Shown: positions 47,785 to 60,456, counted from the stretch's first letter. The stretch: 64,000 bases of DNA from Dillenia suffruticosa (GCA_033439265.1 JAVTVX010000035.1:21168001-21232000); one strand, 5' to 3'. The notes: generated by a model from the sequence alone, not told the origin. Numbers and translations: made by a program.

Positions 47785-49144
47785 ATGTCGTGGCAAACAT
47801 ATGTGGATGAGCACTTGATGTGCGACATTGATGGCAGCGGCCAGCATCTCACTGCCGCTGCCATCATTGGTCAGGACGGTAGCGTTTGGGCTCAAAGCAC
47901 TTCTTTCCCTAAGGTCTCTCTCTTTCTATATATCTCATCGGATCTGATTGCGGATTTCGGATTTGATCTAATCTGTTCACCCCATTACTTATTAGATGAG
48001 CCCATCATTTAAAGAATGTGTTTTCATGGTATCTTTTGATCTAATTCCATGTTTGAATCTAAATCTAATCCGTTTGATGTCTTGGTTACAAGAATTTTGC
48101 ATTTTGTTCTCATTTATTATCATCATCATCTAAATTTAACATCTTCACCTTGTCATGATTGTTACGGAGGTTTTTTATCAATGTTTACGTGTTGTGATTA
48201 GAATTATTTGATTGCATTTCATTGAAAAAAGATGATTAGTTCATGTTCCTCAAAGATCGTTTTCTTTGAAACTTTTATGTAACGCCGTGACATTATATTA
48301 ATACACGCAATTGTGCTAACCCTTCTTTTTTATTTTTCTACGTATGTTATCTGCCAAAAGTGATAGATTTACATAATATATTACAAACTTATTACAAGTT
48401 TTAGTTGTTCTTTGCTTCATTTGCAAATAGGCATTTTTTGTGGTATTTTTATGTGGATACTCATATTGGTGATGCTGTATTTGCAGCTCAAGCCTGAGGA
48501 GGTCACCGGCATTATAACTGATTTCAATGAACCAGGTCACCTGGCTCCTACTGGCTTATTTCTTGGGGGCACCAAGTATATGGTGATTCAGGGGGAGCCC
48601 GGGGCTGTCATCCGTGGAAAGAAGGTGATTTCCGCATACCCTTTTTTTGTTCTCTTTGGCCCCACAAAGTGATTCTTTCCTACTTTGTTGAATTATTGAA
48701 GATGTGGATTGTTTTTGCAACAAGTAATACTTGTTGCATACATCGCCATATCTAGGCTCCTCAACCATCTGTTACCGTTTTCTTAAGTAATCTTTCATAC
48801 ATGATAGTTGAAAATGTCAATTCTCTAGTTTTGTCTAGAGCTAGAACTTAGACCAATTAGAAATTTTGCCGTTTGTTATTTCTGACTCTCAGACGTAAGT
48901 GAGCTTCAAAAGTTCCCTTTTTCCACAAAAAAGGGTATGAGCATCAATGTTGCCCCAGCCAAAATCATCCGTTGTGGAATAATTGCCCTTCCTCTTTGTT
49001 GTTTTGCAGGGAGCAGGAGGCATTACTATAAAGAAGACTGGTCAGGCTCTAGTTTTCGGTGTTTATGAGGAGCCTGTGACTCCAGGGCAGTGCAACATGG
49101 TTGTTGAGAGGTTGGGCGATTACCTCATTGAACAGGGCCTGTAG
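47785..49144 (+). CDS. profilin, first of a tandem pair
   Basis: Three exons, 47785-47913, 48487-48624 and 49010-49144, encode 133 residues with the standard plant profilin layout (43, 46 and 44 codons). The protein starts [19 protein letters not shown], contains [54 protein letters not shown] and [19 protein letters not shown], and ends [13 protein letters not shown]. Profilins bind G-actin, poly-proline (Trp3, Tyr6 and the C-terminal helix) and phosphoinositides, and control filament growth in the cytosol; they are also a known pollen and food allergen family. All binding positions I can check are present. A second gene in the same orientation follows 3.6 kb downstream. Confidence 0.97.
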
Positions 49145-50929
49145 ACAGCCAGCTGGCTCGACTCAGGTCATTCATTGTCATGATTCTATTTATTTGTCAA
49201 TTTTTCTTTCTCTTTCTTTTTTTTATTTTTTTGGAAGATATCATCTTCTCTTTCTTAAAAGGCCCTAAACCGGCTATAGAGTTGTGGAGAATAACCTTGT
49301 TTGGAAAGAAATTGCTGGTGTTCTTGTGTCCCTTGGACTTGCATTGTCTACTTGATTCATAATTTTGTGTATTCTACCACAGACTTTGTGGTTTTTGACA
49401 GTGTTTTTCCCTAATGATATTGCCATGTGATTGTTATGAATCATTATTTTTACTTTTTCTTGCAACATGAGATTACTTGGGCAATTTTTTTGCTCTTCTT
49501 CTTTGTTAATTTTACTCGATGGTAAAGATGCATTTTTGACTGCTCAAGCACTTAATCATAGTCATGCTACCCATAGTTAGTTAACTCAAAAACATAATTT
49601 TTTTTTTTCAATTGGGAAATCCCTCTAAATTGGTTTGATTCAAACAAAAGCATTGGAAGGTCCTACCCCCCAAAGAAGACTTTACAGGTGAAAAGGTAGA
49701 TGATAATGTTTGAAGCAATAGTTTAAAGCAGACCAGATTGATGCCTGCACGCATAAGTGGGAATATACTACCGAAACATCATCATTCGAATCGAAAGCGG
49801 TTGCCATCCAAATCCAAGTCCTGCACCTTTTGAAAATTGAGGAAAAGATAATATATATATAAATATGTATAATATGTATTTCAAGTGGCTAATCACAAAC
49901 CCATAAAATGGCTCCAATTTTTTTTTCTTTAATTCCATTTGAGCGATGTCAAGTACGTTTTGTGGCTCACAAGGTATAGCAATTTTTTTTTTAATATATT
50001 TTACTAGTGTATTTAGTTTTCTCCCACAAGGGATGTGACTCAAGAAAATATTCTTTTTCTAAGCAGGTGAGGACTTCAAACGGGGAGAGAGAGACTAGTA
50101 CGAGCGTAACGTTAAAGTATTAAATTCTTTATCAACATTTTAATTTCGAATCTTAAGAATTTTGAGAATAAAAAGATAAATATTAAAAGGGATAATTTTT
50201 TAATAGATTTTTCAGTGATTAATTGGATTATTCGAATTAAATTCTAATATCTATCAATAGCAATAGCAAGCATCCACTTAAAAAAGAAAGAGAGATGTCA
50301 GCGTGAGTTGCCAATTGATTCACCGTAAAATGTGGCCTGATTTAAAGATGCTTCCCCCCCCCCAACCCACCACGACCTTTATAAGTTTGCCAGTTGTTTA
50401 AGTCGGCAGGTGTACGTGTACCCTCAATCATCTTTTGTTGATACTTCAATTTGCCAACAGAACGGGCCTTTGTGTATTCTTTTGTTCCTTCCTTTTGGAA
50501 GAAAATATTCATGATTTTTTATTCTTTTCTTTTTCAATGATAAAATTCCAACAATTAAAATTGTTTTTCAAGTAGAACTCAAATTGCTGTGAGGATGTTA
50601 ATATTTTGCGTCAGTTGAGTTAGTATGTTAATATTTTTATCTCTAAGAGAATAATTTAGTGGTCACAATCTTTTTTTGATTCGTGATTTAAATCTTTACG
50701 TAAACAAAAAAAAAAAAAGAGAAAAAGAAAGTGAAAGAACAAAAATTGTGACGAAACAAATGAAGCCCTTATGAAGAAAAACATATCTAAAGTTTTCACT
50801 CTGGCACATGTTTCCAAATGCACCCTAAAAGAAGAACTTTCCTCGTATCCTTATTCCTTTCTCTGCCCCACTTTCCATGTATGGGGCTATACCATCGCTG
50901 AATGGTGCAGAAGAGTGTAATAGTGATGA

Positions 50930-51577
50930 TCCCAACTGGCACATTAGCGATATTCGTATAGCATAGCGGAATGCTTCGAATGGGAATTGAGGTAATTGGT
51001 GTGATAAAAGTGACTGGTTTTTTTGTTTGTCATCACTCGAAATCATATTCAAACCAATTCTATTTGAATATATGCTCTCGTAATAATATTTTTCATTTTC
51101 AGGTTACCTTTCCGGCCTTTGGGGATATAACAGTGGCTGGATTTTTTCTCGGAAGTTCAAGTAACTGCTCGTGTTTAGTGCTTCGACTGCACTGGTTATG
51201 GCTCCGATCAGGTGTCTTTAATGCAAATTGAAAGTGTGTGCAGAGATTAGTGACCAACGACCCTTTAGTCACATTGGTCAGAGGTTGTTGGTCGTCGCGT
51301 GTTGAAGCTTGTCATGGTGTGGTTATGATTATAATCTCATCGTTTCCATGAGGATGATGGCAAAGATAATAGTTGAGGTGCCTTCACGGTCTCCTGGGTG
51401 GTTTGCTGTTGGAAGGATTGGCCAGTGGTTTCTCCGTTTTGTTTTTGAATGGGAAGTTTTTTGTTTCAATTTGAGTTTTATTGGAATATTTATTTTAGGT
51501 TGTATCCTTTATTGGTCTGTATTTTTCTTATTTCTAGGGTTCAACCCTTCATTAGAAATGAAAAAAAAAAAAAAAAA
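50930..51577 (+). mobile_element. possible retroposed segment with poly(A) end
   Basis: The segment ends CTAGGGTTCAACCCTTCATT, then AGAAATG and 17 A residues. Its last 250 bp are GT-rich, like the 3' ends of plant LINEs. No reverse-transcriptase motif is readable and I found no clear target-site duplication. The 5' boundary is a guess. Confidence 0.25.
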
Positions 51578-52209
51578 GTCTAACAGCACAAGGTCATATC
51601 AATTATCATCTAGAAAAAAAATTACATATTAAGTCCCAATAAAATTCTTTATAAATAAATTGTAAATGTTCTCCTAATAGGTGAATTAAAGTTGTGTTTA
51701 GAGATCAACTGACACTATTCTTTTCCCTTCACAGGTTTCAAAGTTGAAACTTTCCTATTTACTAAAAAAGAAAAAGGTTATGTTTAGAACTAAATGAATT
51801 GCATAAAAATTATAGAGTTTGGTTGTGATTCTAATTTTTGTTATTTGAATGCATTAAAAAGATTATGAAGTTCAACTTAAATTACATAAAAAAGATTTTG
51901 TAAAATGATAAAAAAAAAAAGAAATTTCCAAATGAATTTTAGAGTAATTAATTTTGAAATAAATTTTACAAAAATTTATGATTTTTTTACGTAAACTTTT
52001 TTTTTAATATTAATATCATCACATTACAATTTTAGAATTAAACCATATGATAATTTTGTTGTTTAAAGCAATGATAATTAAATTCTAGATTTCCTCTTGG
52101 AGTCTAAGTAGAAATTTTAGAATACAATAAATAAAAAATTTTAATTAACTAAATTAAAACTATATGTATGTTAACTATTCCGACTATAAAATCGTGAAGC
52201 GATCATTCA

Positions 52210-52386
52210 AAGGGATGGGCCGATAATACTGTTAGATTTTTTAATTAAATATCGGATTTGAAAATTTAGAACAAAAACATTATGATAAAAAAAATCGTCT
52301 CATAAATAGAATTTCTGTAAACGTTTAAATAGATTAAGAAAAATATGGTTTTGGATATTAATGTTTTCGTTTTAAAAAAACAAAAA
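52210..52386 (+). mobile_element. SINE copy (family A)
   Basis: GTTAGATTTTTTAATTAAAT and ATCGGATTTGAAAATTTAG (box B region) are followed by a CATTATGATAAAAAAAATCG block, CTCATAAATAG, TAGATTAAGAAAAATATGG and GGATATTAATG with A runs. Block order fits family A, with considerable divergence. Confidence 0.45.
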
Positions 52387-52647
52387 GAATGGGCCAAATT
52401 ATGGGCCCAAAATTCAGGTGGTAGGTTTTGTTGACAAAAAGGGGAAAATGCCAATTTTTGCCAACTTTATCTTCAAAGGGACCATTACGCCCATCCACCA
52501 TACGGCCTCTTCTATCCCTAACAAAGGAGGGGTGGGGTTTTCAAAGGCAATTAATAGAGCACCTCACGTATTAATGAAATACCGCTGTGCTTAGTATATA
52601 CCCTCATACGAGTCTGACTGAGCTCTTGCCTTTACGGACGACTGGTT

Positions 52648-52655
52648 TATAAAAT
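52648..52655 (+). promoter_or_regulatory. TATA box of profilin 2
   Basis: TATAAAAT lies 88 bp before the ATG, with a CTTCATCTTCACCATC-type pyrimidine-rich leader in between. Spacing suits a plant core promoter. Confidence 0.55.
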
Positions 52656-52742
52656 TATAAATTCCATCTTCATCTTCACCATCGGTCCATAAAAACATCG
52701 TACACGAAAATCAAATCTTGAAGGTTAGAGAGAGAGAGAAAG

Positions 52743-55386
52743 ATGTCGTGGCAAGCGTATGTGGATGACCATCTGATGTGCGAAATCGAGGGGAATCACT
52801 TGACTTCCGCAGCCATCCTCGGCCAAGATGGCAGCGTTTGGGCTCAAAGCCAAAACTTCCCTCAGGTCTCTCTCTCCCTCTCTCTCCTGTTGTTGTTGTT
52901 TTTTTTTTTTTTAATTGTTAAATCTGGGTTTAATTTGTTTTGGGTTTATGATGGTTTGATTTGATCTGATCATGCAAAATTTGTTTTTCCATGTTTCTTC
53001 TGTCCTGATTTATGGGTCTTTGAAGATTCTGAAACTTTTTTTTTTTTTTTTCTGGTTGTTCTTTTATGATTTGAAGTTGATTTATTCAATTGGGTCCAGA
53101 TTAAAATTTTAATCATTCTTTGAGGGGGTGGATTTTTGTGGGTTGATCTAGCTTTATTTGTCTGCTGTGTGATCAATTAACTGTAAGGATTTCCCATGAT
53201 CCTCTGTCTCGGTGATTTGGATTTGTGAAGCATGGATCTTTAGTTCGATCAATTGAATCCAAGTCTTGTACTTTCATTTTCATCTTTCTGCAGATTTGGG
53301 TCCCAAAGATTTTCAGTCTTAATTCCTAACACTAAACACAAACGTGGGTATTTGATCTGTTGTACCTTATCGATCTTCACAAGGGGCAATACTGTGTGCC
53401 ATTGGATCATGTTTTCTATTATGCTTGCAATAGGGCACGCTATATTAGACTGGTGGAACCAATATTTTTAATTAATTCACCATGTTAAAGGTTTCGAAAG
53501 AACCGTGATGTTCCTTGTACTTACATAGGCAAATGGTGGCATAGACATGCCCTTAGGTTCATCCATGTCTGAAAAGCAAGAAATTTGTGCAATTTCACAG
53601 TTTGATTCAGTCGGACTAAATATTTGAAAGGAAATGATATACTTAATTATCCGCATCAGGTCGCTGTATAACTGAAGTAACAGACAAGCTTGAACAAACT
53701 TATTGATGGTTATGCATAAAGAGACGTGGTGAAAGATTTTGCCCAATGCTTTTTCGTTCTGCCACACTAGTCATGAAAGATCCATAAATGATGTCATTAG
53801 TAGAGAATAGCATTGCCCATCATGGCAGTACAAATATTCATATGCCTTACTGTCATTTTAAGTTGTACAGAGCCTGCTTGGAATCTTAAATACTGCTAAA
53901 TTTTGAAGATGGATCTATTGTTATAAATGATTTCATAGCCTAATGTATATTCCACAAGATGCAAGATCATGGCATTTTGAAATGAAATCATTTCTCTTGC
54001 ACTATTAATCTTTGCCCATGGCTAAATACAGTTCAAACATTATGGTTTTGAACTTTTTTGTTTTCATGAAAAGTTGGTTTGATTTCTCATTAGTATTGCT
54101 CACAAATGCAAAATTTCACAGGATGATGAAACAGGCGATTAGCATTTCTATAATAGCTTTTGACTGATAACATGCCTGTTGTTGCTTGTACTGATTGTCT
54201 TTCAGCTTAAGCCGGAAGAAATAACCGGAATAATGGATGATTTTGCTGAGCCGGGAAAGTTGGCGCCAACAGGCTTATTCCTTGGCAGCACAAAATATAT
54301 GGTTATCCAAGGTGAACCTGGAGCTGTTATTCGTGGAAAGAAGGTGATTACAATTTCATTTCCTTAAAAGCTATCCTACTGTTATGAATTAATATTAACA
54401 CATATTTTGGAAAAAGGATAAATGAGCACATATATTCTAGGTAACATCATATTTTGGTTTATGAAGATATTTTTAGGAAATTCCAATTGATCGGATTAGT
54501 TTTAAGTTTTTTCGTTATGTCTTTATTTGGCATGTGCAAGAATTTTAGTAGGGGCATGAGTGGCTTTCACCTGCGTCATGCTTGGTCCAACTCATTAAAT
54601 GTTGTATTGGTATTATAATTTACAAACCAACATTGTGTATGGCATTATGATTATTATTATTATTTTTTTTTTTTGGCAACAGAACACTGGTATTTAATTA
54701 GGTAGCAAATTAGTAATCCCATTTCAGGGAGGGAAAACATACCCTAAAAAACAAGCGCTGGGGTGTCATTGATAAATTTGATTTCTGAAGATCATTTTTG
54801 GAAATTCCAATTGAATGGATTAATTTAGGTTTTCTAACTCTTTATGTCTATTTAGCATGAGAATTTTAGTTGGGGCATGGTTGACTTTCACCTGCATCAT
54901 GCTATTCTCCAACTCATTAAATGTTGGATCAGTATTATAGAAAACAAACCCAACATCATTATTTTTATGCAACACAACAGTTTGTATACGATTCTAAGGC
55001 AAATTAGTGATCCCATTTTAGGGAGGGAAAACATACCCAAAGAAACAAGCACTAAGTTTTTCTTGATAAATTTTTGCATATGCCGTATGCAATGCCGGTT
55101 TATATATTTGCTTCTTGCCTTTAGTCTACCATCTACTGCCATTAATTCAGGCTTTCAGAAAGAGGATAAATTACTCCACAAATGCATGGCATATTCCTCC
55201 GGTGATTGTGTGAGGATATTTTGTTCTAATGCTTTCTAACTCTAATTTCAGGGTCCTGGTGGTGTCTGCATCAAGAAGACAGGTCAGGCCTTGGTCATTG
55301 GAGTATATGATGAGCCCATGGCTCCAGGCCAGTGCAATATGATAGTTGAAAGGCTGGGTGATTATCTCATTGAACAGGGTCTTTAG
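52743..55386 (+). CDS. profilin, second of a tandem pair
   Basis: Exons 52743-52865, 54206-54343 and 55252-55386 encode 131 residues (41, 46 and 44 codons). The protein starts [20 protein letters not shown] and ends [13 protein letters not shown]. Compared with the upstream gene it lacks two residues in the exon 1 loop (EIEGNHL against DIDGSGQHL) and has [19 protein letters not shown] where the first has [19 protein letters not shown]. Exons 2 and 3 have the same lengths in both genes, so they are paralogues from one duplication. Introns differ strongly: intron 1 is 1.34 kb here and 573 bp in the first gene, and intron 2 contains its own internal duplication. Arabidopsis also has two profilin genes side by side at the matching site, so the pair may be old or independently duplicated. 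Confidence 0.97.
54462..55076. repeat. direct tandem duplication in profilin 2 intron 2
   Basis: Copy A (54462-54784) and copy B (54785-55076) both carry GAAATTCCAATTGA, GACTTTCACCTGC or its variant, CCAACTCATTAAATGTTG, CAAATTAGT and CAGGGAGGGAAAACATACCC or its variant. Copy A has an extra T-rich and ATT-rich piece near 54650-54675. Sequence divergence shows it is older than the 19-bp repeat in the DUF1005 intron. Confidence 0.85.
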
Positions 55387-56659
55387 TTTGTATGGTACGT
55401 CTATCCAACATTTTCCCAATATTTCATGGCTTCCTTGGGGACATTTGTTTACCTATGTTCCTCCACAATTGTTGTTTGCAGGGCATTGAAGTGTTTCACA
55501 GTTAAATGTTTTTGGAGATCTGTGTGACAGAATATGGTTTGGTGATTGAGAAGTTAAAATTTGGTCTATTCATTATTTGAATGGTATCTTGTAAACTTTG
55601 AAACTGAAATACAATAACTTGGAGTGAGGTGTTGAAGAGTGGGTTTCTTTTCTAATTTAAGGGGATCTCTTTGCTGGAATTTACATATTTACAAGCTCTA
55701 TTTGATCATGATCTATGTACTTACTGGTACTGGCAAATGAATGAACTATGAATTCTATATCTAATGTTTTGGGTGGAGAAATTACCTTATTTGTCGTGTT
55801 CAAATCCTTGGATGCTTGTTGCCAATATTCATGCAGATCTATAGTATGATGACCCTCGCCAATATCTTTCGTACAATTACTAAATTCCAATAAAGCACAG
55901 ACATGGGAAGTGGCTCCACAGACGAGAAACAGAGCTCCTGTCCGTGCAACTAGGTAAACGGTAAATAATATTATCAAGTTAATGACCACTTCCATGCATT
56001 GTACGAGTTGATAAGCACTTCCATGCGTTGTCATTATTAGAACATCTAACTCGGGCTTTAATTCTGCTTTTCATTCAGTTTTTTTTTTTTTTTTGGTACT
56101 TGACCATCCGATATCCGGAGTTTCTTCCCGACTAATCGGGACCGAAGAGTTTGTTAGGTCTTAATTGGGGAGTTCTTTTTCAACAATATTTTTTCAGTAC
56201 CTAGTAGGAATCGAATTTCTGACCTAGTTAAAGGACGAAAGTGTCCCCTTTTCATTCGGTTTATCTTTGCTCACTACCTATCTGACATGCTCATAAACAC
56301 AGCATGTACACGGTGATGAAATTTCAAGCACTTGGTGTCAGCAGATCACTTCAAAATTTTGAAACACCGCCTTAAGTCTTGCAAAAGCAATGTTTCTCAC
56401 AAATAGAGAGATTTCAATACCAAACCATTACCGATGCTCGAGTTCAAGTGGCATACACAAGTGCCTAGATCTCACGGGTACTAAAACTGTACATCTTAAA
56501 AATATTAGATCTTTCGGGTGGCCTAGCCTTTCAATGCCTTGCATTTGCAAGCTAGTTGTATCATACAAAACTAGGGGGAAGATAACTTCCACGAAAATCT
56601 CCCTGCAACTGAATAGGCATGACTTAATCATGTCGGACATATGTCAACTTCAGTGCATT
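55387..56659. other. between profilin 2 and the GH17 gene (convergent ends)
   Basis: The stretch holds the profilin 2 3' UTR, one minus-strand SINE at 56.1 kb and the 3' UTR of the GH17 gene. I see no gene of its own. Confidence 0.55.
56079..56250 (-). mobile_element. SINE copy (family B), minus strand
   Basis: Read on the minus strand it begins near CTTTAACTAGGTCAG (box A region), has AAATTCGATTCC (box B), then CTAGGTACTG, AACTCTTCGGTCCCGATTAG, CTCCGGATATCGGATGG and TCAAGTACC followed by 16 A residues (T run 56079-56094). This is the clearest family B copy. Confidence 0.7.
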
Positions 56660-59600
56660 TCAAGAGAAAGTGAGAAGGGCAGTCATGAGCAAGCAAATTG
56701 AAGTCCACAAATGGGCAACATACTTTGCCGATGAATTCCTTGAAGTGATTTCCGTCACATTAGCTTCAACAGTTTTGTTGCTCCTGTAGGAAATTCGCAA
56801 GGTTTAGCCACAAGAAAAGGTAGGCATAAAAGAAAACAGACAATGTCTCCAATGGTAATACTTACCCTGATGTCATGTACACGCAGTTATCATAACCTGC
56901 AAAAGCAAGATGTGAATGAATAGCCAAGTCAGTTATTTAACAAAGGATTCTGTCACAATTAAACAACAAATTATATACAACATATTTTATATCGCATCGA
57001 CACTCCTAAAAATAAGTGACAGTTCTTAGATGCAACACAAAAATTATATAACTTGTAACCGTGTAAGATTTCTGTAACTTTCCAATGTCTCGAGATCCCG
57101 GTCGTGTTTCATCTGTCCCATGTGTGTCCATGCTTCATAGGTCATCCAATGACTGATGGTTTAATCTAAAGCTCTGCAATTGAATGTAGCAAAAGACTTG
57201 CAGTAAATGTATATAACCCTATTCCATGTGTATATAAAATCAGAACTTAACTAAATCTATATTGCTTATAGTTGAACCTTTACATAATTAGCCTGAAGTT
57301 ATGGGAGCATTTTACAATATGAACACAAAACCATTTGAGTCGAATGTAAATAATCAATGCTTCAGCTAAAGAACACTAAAGGTTGCTGACTAAGTAAATA
57401 AATTATGTAAGATCTTTAACATAAACTTAGTGAACTTCTAGAAACTATATTGCTAAATAACAAAAGTGAAGTGAACGTACTTGGGTCCTTGTTAACTTTA
57501 ACACCCGTCCCTCCAAAACTACAAGCAATATCACTAGCCCCATTTTGCTGGTAATAACTGTTGAACGCAAAAGATGCATGAGAAACGAGATTGTCAGGCT
57601 GGTAACAAGGCTGGCTAGGCTGAATAGCAGAACAATCCACATTTCCAGGACCACAAGCCCAATCTAAAGCATTCTGCAAGTCTATTTCCGATGCAGAAGG
57701 TGAAGCAATACACCATGCTCTATTTGAGCTCGTAACATTGGACTCTGTTGTCAAGTCTCCAATTCCTTTTCCTGTCAAATCCAAGTGGTACACACTCGTC
57801 ATGTCAGGGTAAAATAATCCCCAGTTTCTCTCAGATTCCAACCCCGGTTTCCTGTTCTCATTGAATAAAGAGAAGATGTAGACATCTAGCTCCTGTCCAG
57901 ATTTTGCAGGGGTACCAGTGTTATTAATGACATGGCGAATAAGATTGGTGTTGTATGTCTGGGCATTATCAGGAGTTGCAGCAGTCTCCTTTGATGATCC
58001 CTTCGAAGGCCAGCCTGTCTCAGTCACCACGATTTTAATGGTTCTAAAATTTAGGGCTGAGAGAGCAAAATATATAGCATCAATTTGTGCATCAAACATG
58101 TTCGCGTAAAGCAAACCCGTGTTTGGATCAATAACTTCAGAAGATGACTCAAATAAAGCATATTCTAGGGATATGTTCGCAGGCGAATCTCTATAAGCAT
58201 AGTAGGGATAAACATCAACCATGAAAGGTGAGTCATTTTCAGCCAAAAATTCCAGCATGGGCTTCAAAATGGATGCATACTTGCTGCTAAAAGCCCCTGC
58301 AGATGGCGGGAATGATCGAGACAAGACCCCAAGAGAATGAGTGCTCGACACTTTTATTTTCTTCTGCAGACCAGCCTTTCTCAGAGCTTTGAGGACATTT
58401 TGCATGGCAGGTACCACTTGGCCAGAGACATTACTGGTGACTTCTGTGACCTCCGCACCAACAGTTATATATGTAATCTTCACAGCTGGATAATATGGAA
58501 GAATGCTGTTCTTCAGCCACGTGTCAACATTTGATTGAAATTGGGAAAATGCCAATAAGTCCGAATTTGGAACCCCAATCATAAGTTCGACACCGGTATT
58601 AGCAAAGGCTTTCATAACCTGAATATTTGAGTCGTATATCCTCAAATATTTTATGTTGTGTTGTTGCACCAGTTGTGCCACTTTATCAGGTGTCGGGAGA
58701 TCATCAGCATTCCTTCCATAGCACACTCCAACTTTACTTCCTCTACCAATATCTACCAAAAAATGGGGCAAAACTTGTACTCAAACTGAGCAAAAACATA
58801 AGACAAGGAGAGTGAACAAGGCATATAATTCTACTGAAGGACTATCCGAAATGGTTTCTTTGCCGGTCAATGAAAAGTGAAAACAAAAGCACACATTGTG
58901 TTAGTCACTTTAAGAACTACCAGTTTGAGGAAATTATTAAAAATAACTAGCAAACTTCAGGAATTTGAGGTCCAATGTCAACTGAATACCACAAGCCCAA
59001 CATCTTAGGTGTACATTGCGCTAAATGTATAAAGTCTGAACCTTTATGCACATCTTTCTACTATTAATTTCAGACAAAGATGTTCATCTCCATTCCAAAT
59101 TTGAACATTTTTCTCACATTATCTGTAAACCTGCCTTTTCTCCTTTCTATGGATGACATCCTCCCTACTGGGGTTAGCTGGCTCGACTGGTAAAGATCCT
59201 GAGATACCCCACTAATACCGTATTGGGAGACTGATGGATAGAGGGAAAGACACCTTAAGTACAATCATTGATCAGCATGATTTGATTTAATGGCTTCCTA
59301 GAGGATGGCTCCCTATCATTTAGAAAAAAAATGGTGGTATCATTCAAGGGTAGCTAAGGATGACACATTATAGCTAAAACCGGAAAATGCAATACACAAA
59401 ATAACTTGAATTCTTTACAGGTCATTGTTAAGAACTGACCCAGCCAAATGGAAAACTCAACTTGCAAGGCAAGTTAAGGGACATGAAAGTGGAACTTGTT
59501 CGTGGATAGAGAACTCATGCCCCAATAAGACTATATATATACATATATATTGGCACTGAAAATGATGCTTCATCTAAGGAGAAACGGTCAAACTTTCCCA

Positions 59601-60456
59601 ATTAAGTTTAAAACAACTAGGTCATATGACTGAGATGGGTAAAGACTAGGGGCAACTTTGAATGCAATTCCCAATGAATAAAAAAGGTTATAAATTTGTG
59701 ATTTTGATCAATTCCTTTTTGTTAAAAATGATTAATCATAAGCTGATTAAAACCTTCAAGTGATTCCTGGAGAGTACTTTTAGCCTTTAGGGCACAGCCC
59801 CTATTTCAAAACCCACTAAAATTTTCTTCTTACGTTTAATAATAATTCCCCCCGAACGTCACTAAATGAGTTTTGACATTCCAAAATTCTGACTTTGAAG
59901 TCCCAACAAACAATGATAAAATACAATAAGGAAGTGAGTAAATTTATAATCATAAAAAAGGAAAAAAAAATAATAATAATACAACCTCATACCTCAGTAA
60001 ATGAAGTGTTGGCATTCCAAAATGCTGTCTTTCTATTTTTAAGTCGCAAGTTAGATTTCACAGATTTTATAGTATGATAGCATCAACTGAACAACAACAA
60101 CAGAATCAAACCCGCTAACACTCTTCTTTTTAAGTTCGATGAAAGAGAGAAGTCACGAATGTGTCACATTTGAGACACTTACATACATAGAATGAGAAAA
60201 GACTCCTACTCACAAATCTTGTAGGTTCTAGTCGCCCAAAGTTAAACAAAGGTATAACCCCCAATACCATTTTAACAAATTATTCGAAAATAAATCAATA
60301 AACAAATATAACAAAATATTTTATTATCTGCTCGAAGCATAAGCAGGAGAGATTATAGAGAGATAGAGAGGGAGAGAGAGAATGTGGTTAGAAGGACAAA
60401 CCAAAAAGGATAAGCAGAAGCGAAGTAGCGAATATAATCCTAACTCCTCTCCCCAT
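56660..60456 (-). CDS. GPI-anchored glucan endo-1,3-beta-glucosidase (GH17 + X8)
   Basis: Four exons on the minus strand, 60456-60402, 58752-57481, 56896-56866 and 56783-56660, encode 493 residues in continuous phase. A short signal peptide (MGRGVRIIFATSLLLILF) precedes the GH17 domain (about 25-345), with KVGVCYGRNADDLPTP, the acid/base Glu119 in YITVGAEVT and the nucleophile Glu263 in VVTETGWPSKG. The family's usual Asn before the acid/base is Ala here, a form I recall from the same plant subclade. An X8/CBM43 domain (about 365-450; WCIASPSASEIDLQ, LDWACGPGNVDCS, CYQPDNLVSHASFAFNSYYQ, YDNCVYMTSG) and a hydrophobic GPI-attachment tail (YVAHLWTSICLLMTALLTFS) follow. The enzyme cuts or remodels beta-1,3-glucan such as callose at the plasma membrane and cell wall. 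The microexon of 31 bp and the first exon were placed by eye; phases and X8 cysteines support both. Confidence 0.92.

Larger units (their letters stand above)
49145..52647. other. intergenic between the two profilins
   Basis: About 3.5 kb without a recognised gene. It includes a segment around 50930-51577 that ends in a 17-A run and may be retroposed, and a SINE copy near 52.3 kb. The remainder is AT-rich and featureless. Confidence 0.5.

Noticed and set aside
50971..51231. 86-codon ORF between the profilins
   Set aside because: No recognisable domain; it spans a possible intron acceptor and belongs to an unassigned repeat-like segment.
59160..59235. SINE head (TAGCTGGCTCGACTGG) in the GH17 intron
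   Set aside because: There is a plausible box A, but no box B at the right spacing and no A tail.
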